A DNA stretch of 64,000 nucleotides from Agapetus fuscipes (lineage: Eukaryota > Arthropoda > Insecta > Trichoptera > Glossosomatidae): the NCBI GenBank assembly GCA_951799405.1, contig OX637333.1, forward strand, positions 12,771,960 to 12,835,959, written 5' to 3'. The translations under genes were made by a program, and so were the position numbers. Every line of letters starts with the position of its first letter. Position 1 is the stretch's first letter. Below the pieces are notes generated by a model. That model saw only the letters and a program-made list of their open reading frames with translations. It did no database searches and was not told where the DNA came from. Below, piece after piece: positions 21,393 to 30,689 of the stretch.

Positions 21393-22106
21393 CTGCCGCG
21401 TCAGCAGCGCTGTAGCGTCGCAGTGTGCCGTGCACTGCAGCTACAACTTGTAATATATTAACAGGTTAGTTTAGGACTATTCAGGCGACACATCTGCCGC
21501 GTCAGCAGCGCTGTAGCGTCGCAGTGTGCCGTGCACTGCAGCTACAACTTGTAATATATTAACAGGTTAGTTTAGGACTATTCAGGCGACACATCTGCCG
21601 CGTCAGCAGCGCTGTAGCGTCGCAGTGTGCCGTGCACTGCAGCTACAACTTGTAATATATTAACAGGTTAGTTTAGGACTATTCAGGCGACACATCTGCC
21701 GCGTCAGCAGCGCTGTAGCGTCGCAGTGTGCCGTGCACTGCAGCTACAACTTGTAATATATTAACAGGTTAGTTTAGGACTATTCAGGCGACACATCTGC
21801 CGCGTCAGCAGCGCTGTAGCGTCGCAGTGTGCCGTGCACTGCAGCTACAACTTGTAATATATTAACAGGTTAGTTTAGGACTATTCAGGCGACACATCTG
21901 CCGCGTCAGCAGCGCTGTAGCGTCGCAGTGTGCCGTGCACTGCAGCTACAACTTGTAATATATTAACAGGTTAGTTTAGGACTATTCAGGCGACACATCT
22001 GCCGCGTCAGCAGCGCTGTAGCGTCGCAGTGTGCCGTGCACTGCAGCTACAACTTGTAATGGGTTAACAGGTTAGGTTAGGACTATTCAGGCGACACATC
22101 TGCCGC
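21393..22106 (+). repeat. 101-bp tandem repeat, 7 copies
   Basis: Unit starts at 21393, 21494, 21595, 21696, 21797, 21898 and 21999 (exact 101-bp spacing), then seven bases of an eighth. The first six copies look identical. The last differs at ATATATTA to ATGGGTTA and TTAGTTTAGG to TTAGGTTAGG. Each unit contains a hairpin: TGTAGC...GCAGTG-loop-CACTGC...GCTACA (21411-21445 in the first). No spacers or cas genes, so not CRISPR. Confidence 0.95.
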
Positions 22107-22129
22107 TTTTCATCAAAGATAACTCGACT

Positions 22130-22255
22130 TCAGACAGCTCAAGCTTGTCCATTGGCAAATTGGTCAGACGACAGTCTGTTCACACGACTTTTCAGTCATT
22201 TAGAACACGGCCACAGATAACTGGTCCACAGGCACATCGGTCACAGTTAACTTGG
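22130..22255 (-). repeat. Degenerate 15-mer array
   Basis: On the minus strand the sequence runs as 15-16-bp steps: GTGACCAAGTTAACT, GTGACCGATGTGCCT, GTGGACCAGTTATCT, ATGACTGAAAAGTCGT and so on. The step has the same form as the monomer of the large array at 55725-57385. It abuts a SINE-A head. Confidence 0.6.
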
Positions 22256-22308
22256 TCACTTCCATTTACGAGTCCGAAGTGTTGCCACTACGGACTACGG
22301 ACCGGTCC
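22256..22308 (-). mobile_element. SINE-A head fragment
   Basis: GACCGGTCCGTAGTCCG, ACACTTCGGACTCGTAAATG on the minus strand. It ends 5 bp before the 5S sequence and continues on the other side into the 15-mer array instead of the B box. Confidence 0.75.
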
Positions 22309-22566
22309 AAGATGCCAACGACACGCGGTGTACCTGAGCGGTTACCCATCCAAGCACTGACCACGCCCAATGTTGCTTAACTTCGGTGATCTATGGCAGC
22401 GGTCCGCAACCCTGGGGTCGCGACCCCGGGTGGGGTCGCGAAAGATATTTATGGGGTCGCCAAAAAAGTCAACAAGGTCCTGTACTTATCGAATTTTATT
22501 AATGTTTATGCATAAAATATAACCTCTCTTTACATACACAATTACACAATGTCCTTAAAAAGGAGA

Positions 22567-22762
22567 GAATGGGAAGGTTGTGGGTTCGATTCCCGGCGGA
22601 GCACAAAAAATATACCATTTATATTTTCAAATTTGCTCATCGCCGGGTTGAAAAATTCATAAAACCTTTACCAATGACCGGTCTCCAAAGGTCCATCCAG
22701 CCTTACAGCAACTGGGTCTTGCTTGAGTATTGGCGCTTTGTAGCCACGACCAAGCTCGTAAA
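22567..22762 (+). mobile_element. SINE-A core, A box missing, joined to SINE-B
   Basis: From GGAAGGTTGTGGGTTCGATT to CACGACCAAGCTCG, then TAAAAAG and the SINE-B head. The usual tail is absent. Diagnostic TTGTAGC replaces the common TCTACAGC. Confidence 0.88.
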
Positions 22763-22764
22763 AA

Positions 22765-23021
22765 GGTCGATAGCTCAATTGGTAGAATGCTTGCATTCCA
22801 TGCCGAGAGCAAGGGTTCGATCTCAATGGTTTACTCAGCCTTCACAAGAAATAAGAACCAGCCCCCCCGGGAGCTGGGAAACCCCCACTTCAATTGAAAG
22901 TAGTTGGTGTGAGGCCGGCCCCCTTACCTGTAAAAAAAAATAGGTCCTGAAGCGCCACATGCGACCCTTTCGGGGATAACGCAGGCAAGAAGTTACACTA
23001 TATGTGTGGCTTAGTTGCGTT
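22765..23021 (+). mobile_element. SINE-B, short form
   Basis: Head GTCGATAGCTCAATTGGTAG and B box GGGTTCGATCTCA run directly into TTTACTCAGCCTTCAC, lacking the TTTCGGTGTGTATTTC block of the long form. The 3' end is TACACTATATGTGTGGC, TTAGTTGCG. Confidence 0.9.
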
Positions 23022-23523
23022 TTTTGCTTGTCTCATTTAATGCCATCATAAATATTACTCGTACGTTAAATGCATATTTTCTAGTTTGCTCTAATATTAC
23101 TTTCCAAAATAAATAAACTCTTCAATATAAATAATTTACGAAATAAAAACAGCTAACTTCGTTACCTGAACCAACCTTTGCACTTGTTAACTTAGTGATT
23201 ATTTTTCTGGGGTCGCTCATAACTTTTTTTTTAATTTTGGGGTCGCAATATCAAAAAGGTTGCGGACCGCTGATCTATGGGAACCGGTGCTTTCAACATG
23301 GCTAACGTCGTTGACGATATGAGTTTTGAATGTTAATACTTTGCAACTTAGATTATTGATTATATATGTATTATATTACATTCTATGGAGCACAATTATT
23401 ATCCCCAGTCATTTTCCTATTAGCAGCAGTGGTGTAGTCATACAAAACATGTTCTTACCTATGAAATTCCATGTTTTCTTGCTTTCTACATTTTGTGTTT
23501 CGACACCCAAAAATTAAGCATTC

Positions 23524-24358
23524 CATTTAATCTAATCTAATCTAAGCTGCAAGGATATATACCATTTAAGATTTACATCAAATGCATTCCCACAAGCAGA
23601 CATGTATAATTTCGCGCTAACACATGCCGCATGTGGACCTACATTATAAGAACCCATCTCAAATGAACATAAGCCCTGCAACTCTTGCCGTCCTTCCCTG
23701 AGACAGGGGTGACATTGGCAAAGTGAACCATTTTTTCACAGTATGGGTGGTCAGCCGCATACCAACCTATAAGTCAAGGAACATACATGACAAATTACAT
23801 TTTTAAAATCACTAAATTATAATACTTATGTATGGACATCAAAAACTAACAGAAAACAAATTTTGATTTAAAAAACCCTAGCCGCTAACATCACAGATTA
23901 ACCGCCATTTCTTTCTGTCCTTACACACTTCTTTCATTTCCTCCAGAGTCATAACCTTCTTCATACAGGCTCTCCTTTTATTATGACTCTGGATATTCCA
24001 TTCGTTCGCAATTTCGGATATTTGGTCCATCCATACCTTTCTCGGTCTTCCTCTACCACGACATCCATCTATTCTTCCAACATATAGTACTTTCTTCGTC
24101 AGTCTTTCCTCATTCATTCTCTACATATGCCCAAACCATCTTAACAAACTTATTTCAATCTTCACTTTCACACTTTCTCTTGCACCACATTCTTCTCTTA
24201 CAAAATCATTCCTCACCCTGTCACTCCGTTTTTTCCCAATCATACTTCTTAGAAAGTCCATTTCAACAGTATGGACTTTACTAATTTCACTTTCATTCAC
24301 CGTCCAGGCCTCGCTTCCATACATCAAGGTGGGTAAAAGTATGCCACTATGTACCGCT
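23524..24358 (-). mobile_element. LINE-A, 5'-truncated minus copy
   Basis: 3' end at 23524 (AATCTAATCTAATCTAAGCT) through U (head at about 23785), spacer and coding region to 24358. GCGGCTGAC subtype, same as 19877-20270. Confidence 0.88.
23878..24340 (-). pseudogene. LINE-A reverse transcriptase ORF, C-terminal part
   Basis: The minus strand encodes MYGSEAWTVNESEIS, EMDFLRSMIGKKRSDRVRND, LLRWFGHM, a stop, then MNEERLTKKV, RGRGRPRKVWMDQI and DRKKWRLICDVSG. The stop comes from CATATGTAGAGA where other copies have CATATGGAGAGA. After the lysine-valine there is a small change (KKVLYVGRIDG versus KKVYAARIDG), and the frame is kept. No RT catalytic block is included. Role in an intact element: the domain following reverse transcriptase, function not established. 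Confidence 0.85.
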
Positions 24359-24360
24359 AT

Positions 24361-24608
24361 CTATAATCTATAATCTAAATTGCAAGGATATATTCATTTA
24401 AAGCTCTCAGATGTATGCCCACAAACCAACAAGTGTAGTTCGCGCTTACAAATGCTGAATGTGTACTTACAAATAAAATCCAAACCTCAAATGAACATAA
24501 GCCCCACAACTTTTGCCGACCTTCCCTGAAACAGGGGTGACATTGGCAAAGTGAACCATTTTTTACAGTATGGGTGGTCAGCCTCATACCAACCTATAAG
24601 TCAAGGAA
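24361..24608 (-). repeat. LINE-A tail (U), abutting the 5' end of the previous LINE-A
   Basis: CTATAATCTATAATCTAAAT at its 3' end lies only 2-3 bp from the truncated 5' end of the neighbouring LINE-A: a head-to-tail pair of separate insertions. Confidence 0.85.
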
Positions 24609-24739
24609 TAATGTCTTCAAATAATGCATTTTTTAATATTTTGGATGGTTGTTGTATTAACACTGTGAAAATTCATCTTTATTTGCTATTAAAATTTTAA
24701 TTGCTAATAACTATTAAAACTCTGTTATATTTTCACTCT

Positions 24740-24800
24740 TTATTATTTTTTTAATTTTTGGACACAAACGTTTTCGACTACACAGTAATCATCATCAGGT
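24740..24800 (-). other. Recurrent CTGANGA...GAAAACGTTT motif
   Basis: On the minus strand: CTGATGA, T, a 6-bp stem GATTAC/GTAGTC with loop TGT, then GAAAACGTTTGTG, followed by AATAATAAAGAGTGAAAATA. The same arrangement is at 45070-45170. I associate such motifs with Penelope-like element ends; no coding region is present. Confidence 0.4.
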
Positions 24801-25179
24801 GATAAAAATTATCTAGATAATTAATATTATAGATAATTATATATAATATAATGCATTTTTTCTTTACAAATTCAACAATCAAAAGATTTATAACGCGTGC
24901 GCACAATATTTGCGGAAACATGAATTTCAAAACTGCCAACTTTCAGGAAGGATTTCCTAGCTTGACCAAAGTTTTTTTTGTTTACAATGAAATCAGACCG
25001 TGAACAGGTTTGTTCTCTTTCTCAGTAAGGACGATTAGTAAGTAGATTGAATCGGGTAGTGTCTATTTTCGCTGAAATAATTTCTAGTCCACAGATATGA
25101 TAAGTCATTGTGCTGCTACACCTTGTATTAAGCTAGTGACGTTTAAGATTGGAAATGTGTTGAGGTAGGCTAGACCTCT
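24801..25179. other. No gene recognised
   Basis: AT-rich. Around 24995-25095, CAGGTTTGTTCTCTTTCTCA and ATTTTCGCTGAAATAA have inverted look-alikes near 6555-6630 and 17690-17725, suggesting a further unnamed repeat. Confidence 0.35.
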
Positions 25180-25400
25180 CATGTTAACTCCTCGACATGT
25201 ATCGTAATACATTCTCGAGGAAATAATGGAATGATCAAATGAACGAGATCTCCAATTGGTGGAATCTGCAACAGTGAAGAGCATGCATAAAGAGAGTGAT
25301 GAATGTCGAAGAGATGAAAGCAGTGTGCAGGGGTATTGGCCACCTGTAACGGAATGGTGGTTGGAACAGGAACAGTTAGACTGACCACGGCACCGCGTAG
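25180..25400 (+). pseudogene. LINE-B-type 3' remnant, old
   Basis: AGAGATGAAAGCAGTGTGCA then GGTATTGGCCACCTGTAACG, GAATGGTGG and CAGGAACAGTTAGAC mirror the LINE-B end (GGCACTGGCCACGCCTAGCG plus a short repeat tail). The coding frame is no longer readable. Confidence 0.45.
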
Positions 25401-25572
25401 CAGGGCGCAGCTAGTTAGGATATACATAAATATGATTTGATGATGTTATTGTTCTGATAGTTCTTGTCCCGATTTCTATTAGACATGACGGCATCTTCAT
25501 TTTAATTTGTTTATCAAATGTAATGTACTGATGACATTATCCCAGTCCATTAAAGAAACAAGTACAAGTACA

Positions 25573-25830
25573 GCTGCCTCTGGTCTAGTGGGTAACGCGA
25601 AGTGGGAAATCGGAAGGTAGTGTTTTCGATTTCCGACGGTACTTTTTTTGGTTATTTAATTTTTAAAATATGCTCTTCGCTAGCTCGAAAAATTCATCCG
25701 ACTTAACAAAAAATCGGTCACCAAATATTTATCTACCCCTACAGCAACTGGGTCTTGCTTGAGAATGGACGATTTCTGTGAGCCCCCAGAGGACTCTTTA
25801 AGGTGTGAAACAAAAAAAACAAATAAATTA
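25573..25830 (+). mobile_element. SINE-A, diverged full copy
   Basis: Head CTGGTCTAGTGGGTAACGCG, weakened B box, TGCTCTTCGCTAGC, ATCGGTCACCAAAT, CAACTGGGTCTTGCTTGAG and an AACAAATAAATTA end. Confidence 0.82.
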
Positions 25831-26194
25831 TAGTATTAGTCAATGGTTCACTTTGCCATTGCCATCCCTGTTTCAGGGTTTTATGTTCATATGATTTGAT
25901 ACATTTATGTTATTAAAGTGAAATAGGTTTTATGTTTTAGTTTTCTTTATGTCCATGTATATATTATTATTTATTGATTTAAAAAATGTAATTTGTCGTG
26001 CATGTTCCTTGACTAGGTTTTATGTTTATGTTTATGTTATGTTTTGGTAAGCGGCTGACCATCCATACTGTAAAAAATGGTTCACCCCTGTTTCAGGGAA
26101 GGACGGCAAGAGTTGCAGGGCTTATGTTCATTTGAGATGAGGTTTTTATATTGTAGGTCCACATGCGGCATGTGTTAGCGCGAAATTATACATG

Positions 26195-27798
26195 CGTATC
26201 CAGGGGATGCCCCCAGGGCTCAGTCCTGGGCCCTCTCCTCTGGAACATCTTATTTGATGACCTTCTGTCACTCCCTTTGCCCCCGGGTTGCGAGGTGAGA
26301 GCCTACGCGGACGATGCGTTACTCACAGTCGAGGCAAGATCCCGCGCCGAGATGGAAGACCTATCTCGGTCGGCACTCTCCTAGCCATAGCAGGCTGGGG
26401 GGACACCAACAAGCTCACCTTCGCTCCCCACAAGACGGAAGCCATCCTCCTCAAAGGAAGGCTAGACGTTGGACGTCCCCCAATAATAAAATTCCTAGAA
26501 TCACGCGTAAAAGTATCCCAATCAGTAGTCTACCTCGGCATCACTCTCGATGCCAACTTTAAATTCATTGAACACGCCAAAGCCATCACCCAAAAGGCAA
26601 ATAAAGCCTTCGGGAAGATGGCTCGTCTCTCGCACACTACATGGGGCCTGCAGGGTCGCGCACTCCGCGTCCTCTACGACTCTGTTTTCCTCGGCACCGC
26701 TGCATATGCGGCAATATGCTGGGCGGAGAAGTGTCGACGTGGCAATGCGCGACGAGCTGTGCTTTCTGGACAGAGAAACTCGCTTCTCCTCATGACGAAA
26801 GCGTTTAGATCTACCGCGACTGACTCACTCCCGGTACTTGCCGGTGTGCTACCCCTCGACCTCGAGCTCCAGTACCGCGCTGCTATCGGTTACCTCAGGC
26901 GAGGCCTCCCGGCCAAACTTGACTCCCAAGTGGTATTCCAACCCCCAGCAGGGGACCTTACCCAACGCCTCAAGGACTCAGTCCGCGACGCGATTTACAC
27001 ATAGTGGCAAGGTAACTGGGTTGCCTCATCCTGCGATAAACCTATTTTTTCCTTTTTCCCGTCGATCAGGGAGCGCATGGCTGCCAAGTGGCTCGTTCCA
27101 GACCACTTCACCAGCCAGTTTCTTACTGGCCACGGACACTTTGCCCATTATCTTTTTCAGCGGGGCGTCATCCGGGGGGGGGGGGGAGTGTCCGTGTGGA
27201 GCCATTACCCAGGATGTGCGGCACATACTATGGGAATGCCCTCTACAACACTCCCAACGGGAAACGCTCCTTGACGCGGTACGACCGGCGTCAGGACCGG
27301 TCGGATACTCTGATCTCATAGCCAATAGAGCCAACTATACTGCATTTAGGCGCTTCTGTCAGTCGTACCATGAGTCCGCAACTGCGAGCTCTAGACCGGC
27401 CAGAGGACGCCAGTAGCCCTCTCACTATCTAACTATATATTTAATATCTATCTATTACATTTATATATGTATATCTATACCTATATTTCCCATACACACT
27501 GATATACTGCGCTGAGCGCAGATGGCTCCTCGCGAAATACCCGTCAGGGAGGCTTTCCCGTCAGGCACATTAGCTTCAGTAACATCGAAATTCGGGGGAG
27601 GGGGGGTTCCTTAGAGTCATGCAATAGCCTCTGATCTGGAGGACTTTCTTTTCTTTGACACGAATAGAGTTACACTAGCTGATTAACTTCATCGGGAAGG
27701 CCTTCAGCCACTTGAAAAAAATTGTAATGTTGTTCACCGAGTGAAGCAACTCCGCATGAGTTGTATGAACTGGGTGGGAGGTGGTGGGAGAGTGCCTA
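26195..27798 (+). mobile_element. LINE-C (R1-clade), 5'-truncated, nested in U
   Basis: Starts inside the RT domain. The 3' UTR runs 27417-27798 and ends GTGGGAGAGTGCCTA without poly(A). It is distinctly more GC-rich than its surroundings. Its position in a LINE-A tail shows it was not restricted to rDNA or a telomeric target. Confidence 0.88.
26199..27416 (+). pseudogene. LINE-C reverse transcriptase and zinc-knuckle ORF
   Basis: RT blocks GCPQGSVLGPLLWNILFDDL and CEVRAYADDALLTVEA (YADD intact), then GWGDTNKLTFAPHKTEAILL, SVVYLGITLDANFKF, AICWAEKCRRG, a C-terminal GHGHFAHYLFQRG and the knuckle CPCGAITQDVRHILWEC. This order and knuckle fit R1-clade ORF2, which reverse-transcribes the element RNA at the target. 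Three lesions: a one-base loss near 26375-26383, a TAG at 27002-27004, and a frameshift in the 13-G run at 27174-27186. The first eleven residues of the apparent ORF starting at 26163 come from the host U sequence, not from LINE-C. Confidence 0.88.
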
Positions 27799-27874
27799 AT
27801 GTCTGCTTGTGGGAATGCATTTAATATAAATCTTAAATGATATGTATCTTTGCAGCTTAGATTAGATTAGATGT

Positions 27875-28019
27875 TCATATGATTTATGATCCTCCCCAAA
27901 ACACAAGCTATGCTTTCTTTGGGGAGTATTTATTGTAATTAGATTTATTTATTTATTTTTTATTGTAATATTTTGTACATATTGATAAAAACAATAAAGA
28001 CCTTATGATATGCCGCGAT
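27875..28019. other. Unassigned short repeat-like end
   Basis: CCTCCCCAAAACACAAGC and TTTCTTTGGGGAG form a loose inverted pair, followed by an AT-rich run ending CAATAAAGACC. It looks like a LINE-type 3' end; no family assigned. Confidence 0.3.
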
Positions 28020-28098
28020 CTGACACGTATCTGCTTGTGAGCATGTTTAACATATTAATCTATAATTTATACATATCTTTGCAACTTCGTCATAGATT
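28020..28098 (+). repeat. LINE-A tail (U), 3' fragment
   Basis: GACACGTATCTGCTTGTGAG through CTTTGCAACTTCGTCATAG. Confidence 0.6.
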
Positions 28099-28184
28099 AT
28101 GGCAGGCGTGTCAAACCCGTATGATATTGCGGTCCGCATGACTCATTTTGTACTATTATGTTGAGGGCCGCAAAGGACCGAAGG
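28099..28184 (+). mobile_element. Possible hAT-like left end, truncated
   Basis: CAGGCGTGTCAAACCCG with GGTCCGC and GGGCCGCAAAGGAC resembles hAT termini. No right end or duplication is found before the SINE-B. Confidence 0.3.
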
Positions 28185-28376
28185 GGTTTTCCAGCTTCCG
28201 AGTGGGGTTGTTTCTCATTTCTTGTAAAAACTGAGAGAACCTTGACATTTTTTCTTTTTGTATTTTGGGTTTGAAAAAAGTTTCGAAACATTTCTGACAC
28301 CCTCGGTGGGAATCAAACCCTAGCCCTCTGGCATGTAATTCAATCATTCTACCAACTGAGCAACCAACCGGTCGTC
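28185..28376 (-). mobile_element. SINE-B, old copy lacking the 3' part
   Basis: Head ACCGGTTGGTTGCTCAGTTG, GGTTTGATTCCCACCGAGG, GTGTCAGAAATGTTTCG, AGAAATGAGAAACAACCCC. The last ~100 bp are missing. Confidence 0.8.
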
Positions 28377-28424
28377 ACATTCGATATCCTTGTTAGTTAT
28401 TACCTAGATTTGGGGCAGATCGTC

Positions 28425-28725
28425 GTGGTTTGGGCATGTGGAAAGAATGAATGATGATAGACTGACAAAGTATGTATACAAAGAAAGTGAAGTGAAAAAG
28501 AGGGAAGGGACGACCGAGAAAAGTATGGAGTGATCAGATTGAGGAGATTGTGAAAGAATGGGATATACAAAGTGAGCGTAAAAGAAGAAAATGCATGAAA
28601 AAGGTGATGGCTATGAATGAATTGAAAGAGGTATGTAAGGAAAGGAAAAAATGGAGGCATTTCTGCAGAGGCTCTGGCCACCCCTAGCGGAATGGCGACA
28701 GAGTTACAGTTACAGTGAATGCTCG
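28425..28725 (+). pseudogene. LINE-B C-terminal region and 3' end
   Basis: One frame gives FGHVERMNDDRLTKYVYKES. After a frameshift near 28505 another gives GRPRKVWSDQIEEIVKEWD, KRRKCMKKVMAMNELKEVC and KERKKWRHFCRGSGHP, ending TAG at 28685-28687. The 3' end is short (AGCGGAATGGCGACAG) with TTACAG repeats. The layout parallels LINE-A, but the protein ends in GTGHP/GSGHP and U is absent, so I treat it as a separate family. Non-functional. Confidence 0.78.
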
Positions 28726-29827
28726 CTTTTAACACATTGAAGATCGGCGTACTTACTTTGCTTGTGTGTAGGTACTCAAGCAAGCCCCTAGTCCTAGGTA
28801 GATTATTGTATTAGACGTAGGTATATTATATAGAATAGACTAGACGGGATAATTACGCTAATTTTCGGTCAAATTGAGGTTCAAACAATCAAGTCACGTG
28901 ACCTACAAGTACAGAGATCCCCAAATTGTTTCTAAACATTAAAGTATGATTTTCGATTCTCACCGCATGTTGGAGAAATTCAGATTATGTATTATAGCTT
29001 ATAATCAGAAAATCACTCCATGAGTTGAAGTGATAGGCGAGAGGCCGGTCCTATGAAAAAAATGTGAAAATTTATACGAAAAAGTTTCACTTACATACTA
29101 CAAGCGCAGCCATGTTGCGTTTTATCGCTTATACGCTTAACGCTTATTTCTAACGTTTAGCGTACAAGCAATAAAACTAAAAAAGCAACAAAGCTGCACT
29201 ATATACGGCAACTTCTATTCGCGTTAACCCCGAATATATCGAATGGAGCGAGTGGAACTTTTTAAGTTGCTTATACAAAATATGAGGGATTATAAATTGG
29301 TAATAAAATTAACTCTTTCTACCAAGACTACAATAGATTGGTGAATTGAATTTCTCTCCAAAACTTTATTTTTTTTAAAAAATCAGAGAAGATGAATCAG
29401 GTGTAATCGGACAATAAAGGGACCAGCACTATATTTTTTGAAATCCTCGCGCCTTCTTGGGATTCTGCCCATGTTGAGAAGCCATGGCATCAGCGCCATC
29501 TATGCGATATTTGTTCACACGGTCATGGTCTAGTAACGCTTTGGAAATCTCATTGTGTGCCGCCTATGGCAGGCTACATCCCATGGTATACTTTATCCCA
29601 TATCTGCAAATTGTACAGACTTCTTTTATTGGCAACTAAATATCATTGACAGTCTAAGATTTAGGAATATATTTAGGTACATTTGAAGTTCAAGTATGAT
29701 GTTGACGGATCGTTGCGGAGGGCTCTAGAGGTGTACCTTTTTTTATTTTTTATTTAACATTAGTGTGGTTTGGTTTCGTTTTGGTGTTATTTCAAGGCCG
29801 GATACCATCAACATTTAGTCAGTCTTA
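28726..29827. other. No gene; SINE-B tail remnant at 29190-29275
   Basis: GCAACAAAGCTGCACTATAT, CGGCAACTTCTATTCGCG and GAATGGAGCGAGTGGAAC (minus orientation) are a decayed SINE-B 3' part. The rest is unassigned. Confidence 0.45.
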
Positions 29828-29960
29828 GTCCGGGTGATAGTTCAGCCAGTAGAATGCTTGGATCCTTGGTCCCATGCCAGAGGGCTAAAGTTAGATCCCT
29901 CCGAGGGAGCCAGAAATGGTTACCTTCTTCGGTAGCTGGGAAACCCCCACCTTATCATTC
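29828..29960 (+). mobile_element. SINE-B, diverged, 5' half
   Basis: Head TCCGGGTGATAGTTCAGCC, AGTAGAATGCTTGG, AAGTTAGATCCCTCCGAGGG, CAGAAATGGTTACC, then GTAGCTGGGAAACCCCCACC. The body between is deleted. Confidence 0.65.
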
Positions 29961-30260
29961 CTTTTATACACTTTTTGTCAGTCGTTCAATGTCCATTCCT
30001 TTTAGATGTCTTAACCATATCATTGTACTCCCTTGCACTTTCACTCTCATGCTCTCACTTATGCGCACTCATTCATAACTAAAAGATCTCATATCCTCGC
30101 ATTCGTAGTCTTACCAGTCATTCCATTTCTACCGTACATGATACTGTCGCTGCCTTTCTTATCTTAGCATCCATTGCTAGACTTGGACCGCTGAAAAAAA
30201 GGTATAATTATTACTAACTTTACTATTTCCTAAGTTCACTTTCATCCATGTCTCTCTCAT
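29961..30260 (-). pseudogene. LINE-B-type fragment, old
   Basis: The minus strand reads MRVKVQGSTMIWLRHLKGMD then IERLTKSV, matching the K-x-K-x-x-x-x-R-x-F-G-H-x-x-R-M-x-x-x-x-L-T-K-K-V region of the LINE-A/B C-terminus. To the right, weaker matches to the RT thumb (words encoding SNARI and ARNR-like) follow. Many stops. Confidence 0.55.
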
Positions 30261-30689
30261 TCGTAGCTCCATCATTTCGGACCCTATCATTCAAACTCTT
30301 CAATTCCCAAATTGCCAAAAATATTCGTCCGCACAGGTTTCCTTCAAAAAAGTAACTTCCAACACGCCAAATCGTGAATTTGAAGTAATTCATAATGGCT
30401 GATTAGAATCTAATATTGCTTGATTAAGCGCAGAGTCGTGATGAGCAGATGACGCCGTGGTGAGTTGGTTGCGGGTTAGCGCGGATCCTTGCATGCGGTG
30501 AGGTCACAATCTCGTCCCAAGGTCGCCGGGTGACCTCACACTCGGCTGCTTACGTCATCCGGCGTTACGGCCCCAGAATGCTTGTGCCACAACAACACAG
30601 CGGATGAGGTCCAAGCATTTGAGATGGTCAAAAACGCTGTGATGTCACACGGCCGGGTTGCTATGCCTAATAGTTTATTATCGTATCGA
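30261..30689. other. No gene recognised; GC-rich island 30420-30660
   Basis: The island has GATGACGCCGTGG, GGTCGCCGGGTGACCTCACA and ACGTCATCCGGCGTTACGG and looks imported relative to its AT-rich flanks. A frame ECLCHNNTADEVQAFEMVKN is open but not diagnostic. Confidence 0.4.

Larger units (their letters stand above)
22397..23272. mobile_element. Non-autonomous hAT element carrying a SINE-A/SINE-B dimer
   Basis: The ends CAGCGGTCCGCAACC and GGTTGCGGACCGCTG are inverted repeats. ATCTATGG is duplicated at 22389-22396 and 23273-23280 (8 bp, the hAT standard). Subterminal GGGGTCGC words recur near both ends. No transposase frame. The interior holds the SINE dimer 22567-23021. Confidence 0.93.
22314..23315 (-). 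pseudogene. 5S rRNA pseudogene split by a hAT element
   Basis: The two pieces 22314-22396 and 23281-23315 together match the reverse complement of a complete animal 5S rRNA gene (about 118 bp). Recognisable blocks are ACGCGGTGT, GCGGTTACCCATCCAAGCAC, TGACCACGCCC, TTGCTTAACTTCGGTGATC, GGAACCGGTGC and the CGTTGAC end. These cover the internal promoter (box A, intermediate element, box C) region. Several substitutions relative to canonical insect 5S are visible, and the hAT insertion with its 8-bp duplication ATCTATGG breaks it, so it is not functional. It may be a dispersed 5S pseudogene or the relic of a 5S-headed SINE (SINE3 type). No 5S array is nearby. Confidence 0.88.
25846..27872 (+). mobile_element. 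LINE-A 3' end, split by LINE-C
   Basis: Left part to 26194 (spacer AATTTGTCGTGCATGTTCC, then U through TAGCGCGAAATTATACATG) and right part from 27799 (ATGTCTGCTTGTGGG to GCAGCTTAGATTAGATTAG). A partial extra U-like word at 25846-25905 precedes it. ATG is shared at both LINE-C junctions. Confidence 0.85.

Noticed and set aside
22055..22085. Telomeric (TTAGG)n tract
   Set aside because: Only two TTAGG words in one edge copy of the satellite; other copies read TTAGTTTAGG. Too short to be a telomere tract.
21393..22106. CRISPR-like array
   Set aside because: The 101-bp units are identical along their whole length with no variable spacers, and the DNA is eukaryotic.
24740..24800. Definite hammerhead ribozyme
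   Set aside because: The core words fit, but the closing base pair of stem II and a clear stem I/III are not seen; kept only as a low-confidence motif.
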